Source: JAKVAV01 sp964651785
Lineage (GTDB): Bacteria > Bacteroidota > Bacteroidia > Flavobacteriales_D > Cryomorphaceae
NCBI GenBank assembly: GCA_964651785.1
Contig: CAZYWJ010000006.1
Span: 1-64,000, forward strand
DNA length: 64,000 nt
Direction of reading: 5' to 3'
Part shown: piece by piece, positions 18,801-26,500 of the stretch
How positions within the stretch are numbered: the stretch's first letter is position 1
Layout of the letters: each line of letters opens with the position of its first letter
Program-made: the position numbers and the translations under genes
The notes under the pieces: model-generated
Told to the model about the DNA's origin: nothing
The model's database searches: none
What the model saw: only the letters and a program-made list of their open reading frames with translations

Positions 18801-20170
18801 CAGATTACGTAATTTCATGCTTCTTTGATAAAGACGCCACGCAAAAAATGAGAATTTACGTAAATGGCCAACTCGGACAACGCGTGGAAACGGGTGCTTG
18901 TGGTTTCTTATATACACACAGTGGAGCGGTAAGCCTTGGAGGAATGGATGGCAGCGCTCTTTACCACGATGGCAGCAGTTCGAGTAACAGACATTTCAAC
19001 GGCTACATCGCTGAGATGATCCATTTTCACGAAGCACCGGTGAATGAAACAAGAAGAAGAATTATTGAAAATTATTTTTCAAAAAAATACGACATTCCAT
19101 TATCTTCCGGTCAAACAGTAAGTTTAGGAAGCGGATATGACAACGGTGTGGCCGGCATCGGTCAGCTGAATGCCTCAGCGGGTGAAGTACACATTGATTC
19201 TCAAGGCAAAAGTATCCTGAGGATTAAATCGCCTTCTTCCATTTCAAATAATTCATTTTTGATTTGGGGACACAATGACATCCCACTTGAAGAGATTTGG
19301 CCTTGGTCAGGAGGATACCTTCCTTCAGGTGTAATCGAGCGTTCAGGTATGGTTTGGAATTTTGACCGAACGGGTAATGTTTCAGGAGTGGAAGTACTGA
19401 TCAATTATAGTTCCTTGGCCAATGCGAATGCCTTTACTCAGGGAGACTTAAAATTATTGGTTCACAATAATCCCGACGGACAGGATTTTACCGGAGCTAC
19501 CATCTATAATGCTGCGGCACTCATGTCGGGCAACGTTGTAAAATTTACCAATGTGAATTTTGCTGATGGCAGTTTTATGTCAATGGCAAATAGTAGTACG
19601 GTAAATCCGCTACCTATTGAGCTTATCTCTTTTAATGCTTTTAAAGAAAATGATGACGTTCGGTTAGAATGGTCGACGGCTACGGAAACTAACAACGACT
19701 TTTTTGTAATAGAAAGAGCAGGGCCCGATTTGAATTTTGAAGAAATTGCCACGATAGAAGGTGCCGGAAACAGCAATAGCAGATTAGATTATGGTCTGCT
19801 CGATCGTAATCCTCTGGCCGGAGTATCCTACTACAGATTAAAGCAGGTAGACTACAATGGCGATTATGAGTACAGCGATCCTGTCAGTATATATTTTGAA
19901 GAAAAAGAAGAAGATATTCGATTCTCATTATACCCGAACCCGACAACCACGGGTGAAATAAAACTTCACAGGTTCGGAAATGGGGTCATATCCCAAGATT
20001 TAAGAGTAGACATAATCAACATTCAAGGAAAAGCTATTCAAACCAAAACTTTTAGTAAGGAAAGTATATTTATGGACATGCACATTCCGCCGCAAACAGG
20101 TAGAGGAATATACATTGTAAATGTTAGTAATGAAGAGATTAGCGAGAGCTTCAAACTCGTTCTAAATTAA
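15884..20170 (+). CDS. Giant T9SS-secreted LamG/Calx-beta protein, paralogue 3 (with assembly gap)
   Basis: Third paralogue, 1428 residues as written, including 34 unknown. The signal peptide is long (to about 36) with mature start QLGPGGVSHDT. Layout is the same as its neighbours: LamG-like 1 (about 55-325), GVIGIGQ domain, Calx-beta-like modules from about 489, LamG-like 2 (about 815-1065), GVAGIGQ domain, linker LPIELISFNAFKEN (about 1245) and T9SS domain (LYPNPTTTG, about 1349, to KLVLN). The 100-N gap falls in the second Calx-beta module. Its two paralogues have about 79-87 residues where this one shows 34 unknown, so the true protein is probably near 1475. The frame is open on both sides, so the gene is likely intact. 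Confidence 0.85.
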   Translation: MNSPKNSLVPINSGCAFFLSAFFSMFSILQCFGQLGPGGVSHDTPNSISPTQSDVRLWLDAGSLTNLADGDDVTQWDDISPSAVNDRAFRQASDDFLPPYFRDDPSATINGYPVLTFENGRMLKVNSSNDLNTSITTTYEQTMIFAFRTSEDITSRQTIWEEGGGWRGLNMYIFNGEIYIGAYDKEPDNDPGNPNVPPFGYSYIRTAIQPNTTYVLSHIFSAPTDNSLNGYVQGYQNGSFFGTLETGGQYAAGIGGIFRHPDPIGIGAVNSDSFNENGPINNETATQAFKGRLAEICYYNRLLNDAERIIVENYLGAKYYANIIVNDRYEHQAGYGKGVIGIGQTINSSAQRHSVSKGINIFEISPVNVGVSFNSPNEFLLVGHNGSSLAFTENNTPNDPGSTMRTERIWRFDESGETSNIRFRFYPGDLPALPTGFTKYVLIFDESSPNFPNFSSTNSRVVELVPTGGGFYQAELNVQDNAFMTLGVIKPQVSFRDAESFALESDPSPDSTVFVNRIYARLNYVPQSLVRVDLEYTDGTATRANDYGYLNSDVVNGIAFPPGVQEIPVRIWVKNDVLAEDPSTENVILNLIDGPNTTAGLGLGNQSQHIFTIYDNDPPPKLSFAQATSSGLENAGAFQIQIVRTGSTXXXXXXXXXXXXXXXXXXXXXXXXXXXXXXXXXXELVDNDLPPTVEFTSTSSQNFETNGTPRILIELDRPSSKEVTVEYTKLENLTTAATYGNDYTLTFPGSVVIAPGDTLAEPENLIIMQDGVDEDDETIEFQLTAATNANLGSNLDHVYTIKDYSTFEWKGAAGVGKDSDNIFWIEADRQSGSHNSTLQTLTNFSPQNININQSNSSERAQLQTTSNLINGRKTLRFDGSNDHYTIENSGLINLAPSVAKKAYFLTIKTGNSVSGWHTIYKQGGGSRGIAIYIRDGSLYFHAWNNPNDGPESPWGAGSGPERYARFDGLQPNTDYVISCFFDKDATQKMRIYVNGQLGQRVETGACGFLYTHSGAVSLGGMDGSALYHDGSSSSNRHFNGYIAEMIHFHEAPVNETRRRIIENYFSKKYDIPLSSGQTVSLGSGYDNGVAGIGQLNASAGEVHIDSQGKSILRIKSPSSISNNSFLIWGHNDIPLEEIWPWSGGYLPSGVIERSGMVWNFDRTGNVSGVEVLINYSSLANANAFTQGDLKLLVHNNPDGQDFTGATIYNAAALMSGNVVKFTNVNFADGSFMSMANSSTVNPLPIELISFNAFKENDDVRLEWSTATETNNDFFVIERAGPDLNFEEIATIEGAGNSNSRLDYGLLDRNPLAGVSYYRLKQVDYNGDYEYSDPVSIYFEEKEEDIRFSLYPNPTTTGEIKLHRFGNGVISQDLRVDIINIQGKAIQTKTFSKESIFMDMHIPPQTGRGIYIVNVSNEEISESFKLVLN
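17830..17929. other. Real assembly gap (100 N) inside paralogue 3
   Basis: The flanks do not repeat each other. By alignment with the second Calx-beta module of the two neighbours, the missing DNA should be about 235-260 bases. Confidence 0.75.
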
Positions 20171-20190
20171 TCTCGTTTGAATTATTGAAA

Positions 20191-20228
20191 AAAAAGAGCC
20201 GTTAGCACTTCGGCTCTTTTTATTTTTT
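20191..20228 (+). terminator. Rho-independent terminator of paralogue 3
   Basis: AAAAAGAGCCG and CGGCTCTTTTT form a perfect 11-bp stem with a 9-base loop, followed by TATTTTTT. It begins 20 bases after the stop. Confidence 0.9.
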
Positions 20229-20252
20229 GTTAATTAGGGCAAAGAATTTTAG

Positions 20253-20260
20253 TAAATTTG
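20253..20260 (+). promoter_or_regulatory. Candidate promoter of the TPR-like gene
   Basis: TAAATTTG matches TAnnTTTG, 22 bases before the ATG. A TTTG at 20226-20229 lies 23 bases upstream, slightly longer than the usual -33 spacing, and overlaps the T tail of the preceding terminator. Confidence 0.5.
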
Positions 20261-20282
20261 ATTTTACAACCAGCTAATTTTC

Positions 20283-21803
20283 ATGCCCAAACAAGACAGA
20301 CTTTCCGAGCTTATTTCAATTTATTCAGCCTTAAGCAGAAACGAAAAAGAAATCGTTTCAATTTACACGAAGGCTTTCACTAACAGATCTCATAAAGATT
20401 TTAAAGAAATCAGTGATTTGATTGATCTGATTAATGATCGACCCGATATTACCCGCGCTCAGGCTGTAAAAGAACTTAAGATTGACAAGCTGCCTAAAAT
20501 GCAGCAGAACTTAATTCTTTTAAGAACCAGAGATATCGTCCTCGAATCTTTAATTTTTAGTCAAAATATTGATCGCCCGGGTGAATACAGCAATCAGTTC
20601 AGAAACCGAATGCTGAATCAGAAACGGATTGAACAAGCTAAGATTTTCCTATCTCGAGGCGAGCGAGAAATTGCCGAAAATCTGCTGGGAGAAACTGAGA
20701 GCAGAGCAGCAAAATATGAAATGTTCGATCAATTGGCGGAGACGAAATCATTGCTAAAATTATCTTACACGACCTATCGAGCTGCGAGAACGATAAACCG
20801 ATACGAAGAAGAAATAAATCGGGCGAATGACCTGGCGCACAATCTGAATAAGGCTAAGAACATCTATTTGAAATTTCTCTTTTACCTCAACAGAGATGAC
20901 GATACGGAAGAAAACCGTCAGGCACGGCTGGCAGAATTGAGAGAGTTAGAAACTTCCTCCCGATCTGCTTCCATCGGATATTTGCGGGCCATGGCGGAGG
21001 TTTCGCTAATGTTAAAAGAAGAAAACTACGAACCTGCTATCAAATTAATGCAGGCGTTGGTAGAAAACAAACTATATAGCCCTCCTCTTCAGTCTGATCA
21101 GGGGGTGAGTCATTTAAAATTTTCTATAGGTGAAGCCCAAGTTTTTATGGGCGACTATTCATCAGCCCGCATTAGTTTCGAGGAAGCAGACAGTTTGGTT
21201 AAGAATGATACTTACGAAAGCTATAAGAACAGGCGCAACTTGTTTTTGGTTGATTTTTATGAAGGGAACATGGATAAGATGGGTGCAAAAATCGAAAAGC
21301 GCATATCATCTTTCTATACTTCCAGAGTGCCATACGCCTCAGCTTTCTATCATATGCTAAAGGCTGTATTTTTAATCCAGAAAAAAGAATTTCTGAAAGC
21401 TGCAGAAATCTTATCCTCAGAACTTGACGCGGTAAAAGATAATTCTGACAGCGTACGATTTTACAGAAACTTATACCTGTTTATGGCGGGCTATGGGTTG
21501 ATTATGTCGAAGAAACGTCTAGGAGATAATTATTGTACGACGGCTCTTAAAAACCTGCAAGCACTTTCACCAAATAACCTGACTGAAAGAGAAAAATTAA
21601 TCATCACCGTTTTAAGCCAAATCAGAGCACCGAAGTACAACATGAAACGCTTCATGATGCTTAATTCGCAGCAATTGGATAAGCTCGAAAGTGATAGTAA
21701 AGAACTAAGATGGACCCCGCTCTCTGATGAAATTGTTCCCGTCGAAAATTGGATTCGACATCAATTAGACAGACGACGAAATTTGACTCGAATCAATTCT
21801 TGA
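20283..21803 (+). CDS. Hypothetical all-helical (TPR-like) cytoplasmic protein
   Basis: A 506-residue protein with no signal peptide or membrane helix. It is charged and helical throughout, with paired-helix segments that look like degenerate TPRs (for example around 225-330, with GEAQVFMGDYSSARISFEEAD). The N-terminus (ALSRNEKEIVSIYTKAF) is a short helical module. I do not recognise a named family. It follows paralogue 3 but has its own promoter candidate and a terminator in front. The 3' end overlaps the convergent DUF3299 gene by 11 bases. Confidence 0.75.
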   Translation: MPKQDRLSELISIYSALSRNEKEIVSIYTKAFTNRSHKDFKEISDLIDLINDRPDITRAQAVKELKIDKLPKMQQNLILLRTRDIVLESLIFSQNIDRPGEYSNQFRNRMLNQKRIEQAKIFLSRGEREIAENLLGETESRAAKYEMFDQLAETKSLLKLSYTTYRAARTINRYEEEINRANDLAHNLNKAKNIYLKFLFYLNRDDDTEENRQARLAELRELETSSRSASIGYLRAMAEVSLMLKEENYEPAIKLMQALVENKLYSPPLQSDQGVSHLKFSIGEAQVFMGDYSSARISFEEADSLVKNDTYESYKNRRNLFLVDFYEGNMDKMGAKIEKRISSFYTSRVPYASAFYHMLKAVFLIQKKEFLKAAEILSSELDAVKDNSDSVRFYRNLYLFMAGYGLIMSKKRLGDNYCTTALKNLQALSPNNLTEREKLIITVLSQIRAPKYNMKRFMMLNSQQLDKLESDSKELRWTPLSDEIVPVENWIRHQLDRRRNLTRINS

Positions 21804-22230
21804 GCTTAGCGTTTCTCAATACGTAAACCAATTCATCCACATTGGTATCATTGAGTTCAAGATTTCCGTGCAACGTCACCCGCTCATCAGTTTTAAAAGT
21901 ATGATCGGGAGAGGAAAAATACACGGCCATAACAGACTCCGGGCCTGCATTTCCGCAAAAGAAACAAGCGCTGAATGGAAAGGCCGAAAGAACATATTGG
22001 TTTAATTCAACATCCACCGGAATGATATATCCCGTAATGGCCACCTCCTTGCCGTCAAGGGATTTCTGCTTCTCTTTAAATAGCGGATAGTACACGTACA
22101 TATCATCCGATTCCAAATAGAAATCTTTGAAAGTTATATCCATCAAGTCAGTCCAAGATGTTTCAACCTGCGCTTTTAAGGAAAGCATTGAAAATAGTGC
22201 GACAATTATAAGAACTGATTTATTTAACAT
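21793..22230 (-). CDS. DUF3299-type periplasmic protein
   Basis: A 145-residue protein with a signal peptide (to about 21, LSLKAQ). The body has the family pattern ITGYIIPVD, then FPFSACFFCGNAGPESVMAVYF, then VTLHGNLELN. The CFFCG pair of cysteines could bind metal or form a disulphide. The ATG at 22230 is preferred over an earlier in-frame ATG at 22254 because it gives a normal signal peptide; this start overlaps the permease gene by 11 bases. It is the last gene of an operon with an ATPase and an FtsX-type permease. Family members usually travel with such ABC genes; in Vibrio a similar set is zinc-regulated (from memory). Confidence 0.7.
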   Translation of the reverse strand: MLNKSVLIIVALFSMLSLKAQVETSWTDLMDITFKDFYLESDDMYVYYPLFKEKQKSLDGKEVAITGYIIPVDVELNQYVLSAFPFSACFFCGNAGPESVMAVYFSSPDHTFKTDERVTLHGNLELNDTNVDELVYVLRNAKLKN

Positions 22231-23401
22231 GAGTTGAAAGGACTTTAGAAACATCGATTTTAATAGTTCTTAATGCAGGCAATAATGCTGCCAAAAGAGA
22301 TAATAATAGAGTTATTGATATGATCAGCCACTCCTCAATGGAAATTCGAAAAGGTGAGATCGAAACCCCGAATTGATCACCGGCATAATCATTCAATGCC
22401 AATATTCCGGAATGGGAAACTACAAGTCCCAAAAAAATACCGATAAGGCTCAAAATCATCGCTTCCGTTACGATCATCAAAAAGACTTGAGTCCGCGTAG
22501 CACCCATTGAACGAATAAGAGCGAGTTCAAAAACCCGATCTTTCAAAGAGTTGATCATCGAAACGAAAATGCTGACAGCTCCCAAAAAGAGAACGGATAA
22601 GGCAACAATTCTCAACGTTGAAATTCCAATGGCAAATAATTCGAAGAGTCGATTAACCTCAATAGATGGAAGAGCTGCTTGCATCGAAGTTTTCTCATTC
22701 ACCATACGTGGCAAGCTGATCATTCCCATCTTATTCTTGAATTTCACCAACATGGCCGTAATCTCCTTCTGCGCAGAATCTCCTTCGTGTGTATGCACTT
22801 CCCAAATACTCTCAGGCTTCGTAAGTATGAGTTTGTCTAAAACCGAACCTGAAGACTCTAAAACGCCGGTAACCACAAAGGGGTGATCATCATGAACCTC
22901 GCCTCCCTCATCAGCTCCGTGAGCACTGTAAAATTCATCCCCAACTACTAGATTGGTTTCAGCGGCAACAACGGAACCTATAACAGCTTCAAAAGGTGCT
23001 TGGTAAAGTTCTCCACTCGCGAGCTTGGCATCATAGAGCTCCAAGTATTCGTGTGATGTGCCGATTATGCGCCTACCGCTATAGCTATCGCCATACGAAA
23101 GTTGAATAGTTGATTCAATCAGTCGATTCTTAGCCAATTGTTCAGCTTCCGATAAAAGAATATTTCCCGTAGGATTGTCAATTTGGTAAACCGCAGATAG
23201 AATCAATTGAAGCGGACTACCCTTTGCTCCTACTACCATATCAACGCCGCGAATGTTCTTTTTAAAACCTTCGTCTAAAGCACCTCCCACCAAAACCAGA
23301 AGGGAAGCTAGTGCCACACCCATCGTCAACATGATCAACGTCAGAATGGCCGGATAGGGCTTACTCGTGATGTTTTTGATGCTGATCTTGATCAAATTCA
23401 T
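22220..23401 (-). CDS. FtsX/MacB-type ABC permease with His-rich periplasmic loop
   Basis: A 393-residue permease with one N-terminal helix (about 18-42), a large periplasmic domain (about 45-265), and three C-terminal helices (about 270-295, 313-337, 365-385), the layout of LolC/E and MacB. The motif MVVGAKGSPLQLILSAVYQID (52-73) is characteristic of a subgroup. The periplasmic domain holds two His/acid-rich patches, HGADEGGEVHDDH (161-173) and EVHTHEGDS (201-209), that may bind a metal. It overlaps the ATPase gene by 4 bases. Lipoprotein export (Lol) and metal-linked transport are both possible; the DUF3299 neighbour favours the latter. Confidence 0.8.
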   Translation of the reverse strand: MNLIKISIKNITSKPYPAILTLIMLTMGVALASLLVLVGGALDEGFKKNIRGVDMVVGAKGSPLQLILSAVYQIDNPTGNILLSEAEQLAKNRLIESTIQLSYGDSYSGRRIIGTSHEYLELYDAKLASGELYQAPFEAVIGSVVAAETNLVVGDEFYSAHGADEGGEVHDDHPFVVTGVLESSGSVLDKLILTKPESIWEVHTHEGDSAQKEITAMLVKFKNKMGMISLPRMVNEKTSMQAALPSIEVNRLFELFAIGISTLRIVALSVLFLGAVSIFVSMINSLKDRVFELALIRSMGATRTQVFLMIVTEAMILSLIGIFLGLVVSHSGILALNDYAGDQFGVSISPFRISIEEWLIISITLLLSLLAALLPALRTIKIDVSKVLSTHVK

Positions 23402-24042
23402 AGCGCCACCTGATTTTCAAATTGTGATTTTATGCGATTGTCGTGAGTTACAACAATCAACGTAGCGCCATTCTGCTCAGCTTCTTTCACCAACAAATCC
23501 AATACGTTCAACGCATTAACATCATCCAGCCCGGAAGTCGGCTCATCGGCCAAAACCACATCAGGTGAGGTAGATAATGCTCTGGCAATGGCTAACCGTT
23601 GACGTTCTCCACCACTAAGCTCGTTCGTTCGTTTTGCGGAATACTTCTCGATTCCCAATTCAGAGAGAAGCCTTACGGCAAAATCCCGATTGACCTTCTT
23701 TGCACCAAAATATTGAGCGGCAGTGACATTTTCTAACACAGACAGAGATTGAATAAACGAAGGCTGCTGAAATACAAATCCGATGTGCTTGCCACGAAAA
23801 GCATCCAGCTCTCCTTTTGAAAGTTTGGACATCTCTTGATTGTTTATCCAAATTTCACCCGATTGTACGGAAGTCAGCCCTCCCAAAAGGTGAAGTAAAG
23901 TGGTTTTTCCAACTCCCGACTTTCCCGAAATCAATAAGTGTTCACCTTGCGGTAAAGCTATATCAGGAAAGATCAGGTTTTCCCCGGACGAGTAACTGTA
24001 GGAGAGTCCTGAAGTCTTTAATACGAGTTGCGATTCCTCCAT
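23398..24042 (-). CDS. ABC transporter ATPase (LolD-like)
   Basis: A 214-residue nucleotide-binding subunit: Walker A GKSGVGKTT (about 39-47), Q-loop VFQQPSF, signature LSGGERQRL (about 142-150), Walker B VVLADEPTSG, and H-loop VVTHD (about 200). It belongs to the short LolD/MacB/FtsE class that pairs with FtsX-type permeases. It is the first gene of the operon with the permease and the DUF3299 protein. A promoter with both boxes lies just upstream. Confidence 0.9.
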   Translation of the reverse strand: MEESQLVLKTSGLSYSYSSGENLIFPDIALPQGEHLLISGKSGVGKTTLLHLLGGLTSVQSGEIWINNQEMSKLSKGELDAFRGKHIGFVFQQPSFIQSLSVLENVTAAQYFGAKKVNRDFAVRLLSELGIEKYSAKRTNELSGGERQRLAIARALSTSPDVVLADEPTSGLDDVNALNVLDLLVKEAEQNGATLIVVTHDNRIKSQFENQVAL

Positions 24043-24059
24043 AAACGATCAATCGATGG

Positions 24060-24088
24060 CAAAGTTAACGATAAGGAAACGTATCAAA
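24060..24088 (-). promoter_or_regulatory. Promoter of the LolDE-like/DUF3299 operon
   Basis: On the minus strand TTTG (24085-24088) is followed after 17 bases by TAACTTTG (24060-24067), a match to the Bacteroidota -33/-7 pattern. The box is 17 bases before the ATG. No palindrome that could be a Zur site is obvious. Confidence 0.6.
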
Positions 24089-24150
24089 AGCTCAATTGTG
24101 TAAGTCGGATACCATTATAAAACTCCATTCTGAAAATCAAAACCTCTGCG

Positions 24151-24180
24151 TGAGTTGAAGCCCGTTTAAACTTCGACTCA
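24151..24180. other. Inverted repeat in the divergent spacer
   Basis: TGAGTTGAAG and CTTCGACTCA pair (one G-U) around a 10-base loop containing GTTTAAA. It lies about midway in the 290-base spacer between the ATPase and TonB-like genes. No T run follows. Function unknown. Confidence 0.45.
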
Positions 24181-24332
24181 AAGGTGTAAAGCGCACACAA
24201 AAAACCGCTGTAATCACGGGTATTTCGCTTCATAAATTCATAACAACACCTTCAAGAAATGGTAAGGAAGGATATACCATCTGAGAAGTACAAAGCCCTG
24301 ACCTTTGCGGCAAACATTAAACAAACTAAAAA

Positions 24333-24662
24333 ATGAAACAGCTATTATTAATTGCAGCACTACTTTTTGTGAATGCTTTCGCTTTCGCTCATTCACCTTC
24401 GGAGGATGCTCCGGGGCTCAAAAAGGAAATTAAAAAGAAAATCTCTTATCCCGATTTCGCCAAGGAGTCAAAGCTTCACGGTGAGGTTCGGGTTCACTTC
24501 GTGGTCAAACCGGATGGGAACATCGAGGTAAAGCAAATCAATTCCTCTCACGAACATTTGGCAGACCATGTGATCAGACAATTGGAACAAATCGTAGTGA
24601 ACGATCGACAGGCTATCGGCGATCACTATGCTAAGTTCAGCTTTCGCTTTGTAGAAATGTAA
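24333..24662 (+). CDS. Small secreted TonB C-terminal-domain-like protein
   Basis: A 109-residue protein with a signal peptide (1-19, AFAFA-H) and a TonB-C-like fold: YPDFAKESKLHGEVRVHFVVKPDG (about 39-62) is the hallmark strand-helix-strand, followed by VKQINSSHE and a C-terminal strand. It lacks the membrane anchor and proline-rich spacer of a true TonB, so it is a stand-alone periplasmic domain. This form is common in Bacteroidota and its role is unknown. It is followed by a strong terminator. Confidence 0.8.
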   Translation: MKQLLLIAALLFVNAFAFAHSPSEDAPGLKKEIKKKISYPDFAKESKLHGEVRVHFVVKPDGNIEVKQINSSHEHLADHVIRQLEQIVVNDRQAIGDHYAKFSFRFVEM

Positions 24663-24682
24663 TATGCTTTTCACTATGAAGA

Positions 24683-24720
24683 AAGCCATCACTTTTCCGA
24701 AAGTGGTGGCTTTTGCTTTT
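24683..24720 (+). terminator. Rho-independent terminator of the TonB-like gene
   Basis: AAGCCATCACTTT pairs with AAAGTGGTGGCTT (13 bp, one G-U) around TCCG and is followed by TTGCTTTTC. It lies between two possible starts of the GSCFA gene and rules out the earlier one. Confidence 0.9.
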
Positions 24721-24729
24721 CTTAGGGAA

Positions 24730-25701
24730 ATGAACTTATTCACGCAGGTACCATTTCAGGAGGCAAACAAGATGGTCGATTACGATTCTGAGCTCATCTT
24801 TATCGGAAGCTGCTTTTCAGAAGAAATCGGAAACTGGCTGGACAATCTAAAATTCCGGTGTCTGCTGAATCCATTCGGAATCAGCTACAATCCCGTGAGC
24901 ATCGCTCGTCAGCTAAGATCTTGTTTTGAACAAAATTCACTTGACAAAGACTTGATTCAAGAACGAGACGGAGTTTACTTTCATCCCGATTACCACAGTT
25001 CATTCAATACTTCGAGTAGAGAACGATTTGTGAAGAAAAGCGACACGGTCAGTAAGAATTTGTCCGCTCATTTGAAATCTGCCGATTTCCTTTTTCTCAC
25101 CTTCGGCACTGCCATCGCATTCGAATGGAAAAAAACCAAGCGCGTCGTGAACAATTGTCACCGTTTGCCTTCCGGCGATTTTGATAAAAGGATGCTTTCC
25201 GAAGAAGAGATGAATGAAGACTTGGCAGCTTCTCTAAAGAAAGTGTTGGAGCACAATCCCGAAATTCAAATTGTGCTCACTGTTTCCCCTATTCGTCACT
25301 TGCGACATGGGGCAATCCAAAATCTTCGCTCCAAAGCGAGGCTGATTAGGCTCTGCGAAAAGTTAGAAGCTCAATTCGACAATTGTTCGTATTTGCCTAT
25401 TTACGAACTGGTGATGGATGAATTGAGAGATTACCGCTTTTATCGACAGGATGATTTGATTCACCTCAATGACGGTGGACTCGAGGTCATAAAAGATCGG
25501 TTTGCCACGAGTATGATCGACTCGGCGTGTTTCGCGACTATCCGAAAAGTCGAAAAATGGCGCAAATCAATGGCTCATCGGATTCAAAACAAGGACAGCG
25601 CCGCAGCCGCGAAATTTGAAGCTCAGTTGAAAGAAATGACTCTGGAACTCAACGAAGTTCTCCCGGGTCGATTTTCGGAAGAACTCGCACGATTCAAATA
25701 A
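24730..25701 (+). CDS. GSCFA-domain protein
   Basis: A 323-residue protein starting at the ATG at 24730 (MNLFTQVPF). The open frame goes back to 24664 but runs through a terminator hairpin. The signature GSCFSEEIG (about 26-34) gives the family its name; FLFLTFGTAIAFEW, LTVSPIRHLRHG and DLIHLNDGG are the other conserved blocks of this SGNH-hydrolase-like fold. It is a cytoplasmic, probable esterase/lipase-like protein of unknown substrate. The 3' end overlaps the convergent SDR gene by 8 bases. Confidence 0.85.
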   Translation: MNLFTQVPFQEANKMVDYDSELIFIGSCFSEEIGNWLDNLKFRCLLNPFGISYNPVSIARQLRSCFEQNSLDKDLIQERDGVYFHPDYHSSFNTSSRERFVKKSDTVSKNLSAHLKSADFLFLTFGTAIAFEWKKTKRVVNNCHRLPSGDFDKRMLSEEEMNEDLAASLKKVLEHNPEIQIVLTVSPIRHLRHGAIQNLRSKARLIRLCEKLEAQFDNCSYLPIYELVMDELRDYRFYRQDDLIHLNDGGLEVIKDRFATSMIDSACFATIRKVEKWRKSMAHRIQNKDSAAAAKFEAQLKEMTLELNEVLPGRFSEELARFK

Positions 25702-26500
25702 TCTTAAAGGGATCGTCAAATTCAAATTTCACAGCGAGCATTTCTTTTGATTTTTCAGCACACACCACTTTGCCCTTCGAATTATCGCCTTCATCAAATT
25801 TCGGAATTGACATCCCTTTCAGTTCTGCCATTCGGGTGTAATAGTCCTCCTTTGAAGGATGTTCTTTGGCACTTGCATGAAAAACTCTCCCTTTCGGTTC
25901 GGAAGCATTGAGCAAAGCTTCGGTCATCTGAATCAAATCTTTTCGGTGCACCAGATTTACCGGATTGAGGCGACCAGATATTCCTTCTCGACCCGCCATA
26001 TACTTTACGGGATGCCTGTCCTCTCCTACCAATCCCGCGGGACGTATAATAAATGTTTCACAAGAAGAGAGCGACAAGAAACGCTGTTCGGCCTCAAACA
26101 AAATGCGACCTCCTGCGGTCGAAGGAACGGGAACTGTTTCTTCATTCACGTTCCCTTCATTCTGACCAAACACGCCCGTGGATGAAATGAAGATGGCTCG
26201 CCGAATGGGTGAAAGAGCAATAGCATCGATCAAAGCATCCATCATTTTGCGGTAGTTTTCTACGGCATTTTCGCTTCGCGCTCCGGGCGGAATATTCAAC
26301 ACCAAATAATCGGCTTCCAAAACTTCCGAGAGCGGGGCTCCGTGAGGAGCGGGAGTAAACTCAAGTGGTAATATTCGAAGATTTGAATTATGCTCAGGCA
26401 GATTCCGTTTTGTCCCGAAAACGTCGTATCTATCCTTTAAGGTTTTGGCCAACTCCATACCGTACCAGCCTAAGCCCACAATGCTCAATCGTTTTTTCAT
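25694..26500 (-). CDS. SDR-type NAD(P)-binding protein (YeeZ-like)
   Basis: A 268-residue Rossmann protein: dinucleotide motif VGLGWYGMELA (8-18), IFISSTGVFG with the Ser/Thr of the active-site region (about 104-113), and IIRPAGLVGEDRHP (about 145-160). It resembles the atypical SDR group that includes E. coli YeeZ and lacks a clear YxxxK pair. It overlaps the upstream ABC ATPase gene by 4 bases, so it is the last gene of the FecCD importer operon; the reason for that pairing is unknown. Confidence 0.78.
   Translation of the reverse strand: MKKRLSIVGLGWYGMELAKTLKDRYDVFGTKRNLPEHNSNLRILPLEFTPAPHGAPLSEVLEADYLVLNIPPGARSENAVENYRKMMDALIDAIALSPIRRAIFISSTGVFGQNEGNVNEETVPVPSTAGGRILFEAEQRFLSLSSCETFIIRPAGLVGEDRHPVKYMAGREGISGRLNPVNLVHRKDLIQMTEALLNASEPKGRVFHASAKEHPSKEDYYTRMAELKGMSIPKFDEGDNSKGKVVCAEKSKEMLAVKFEFDDPFKII

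Noticed and set aside
24664..24729. Longer start for the GSCFA gene
   Set aside because: The extra codons are the terminator hairpin of the preceding gene; the conserved protein starts at 24730.
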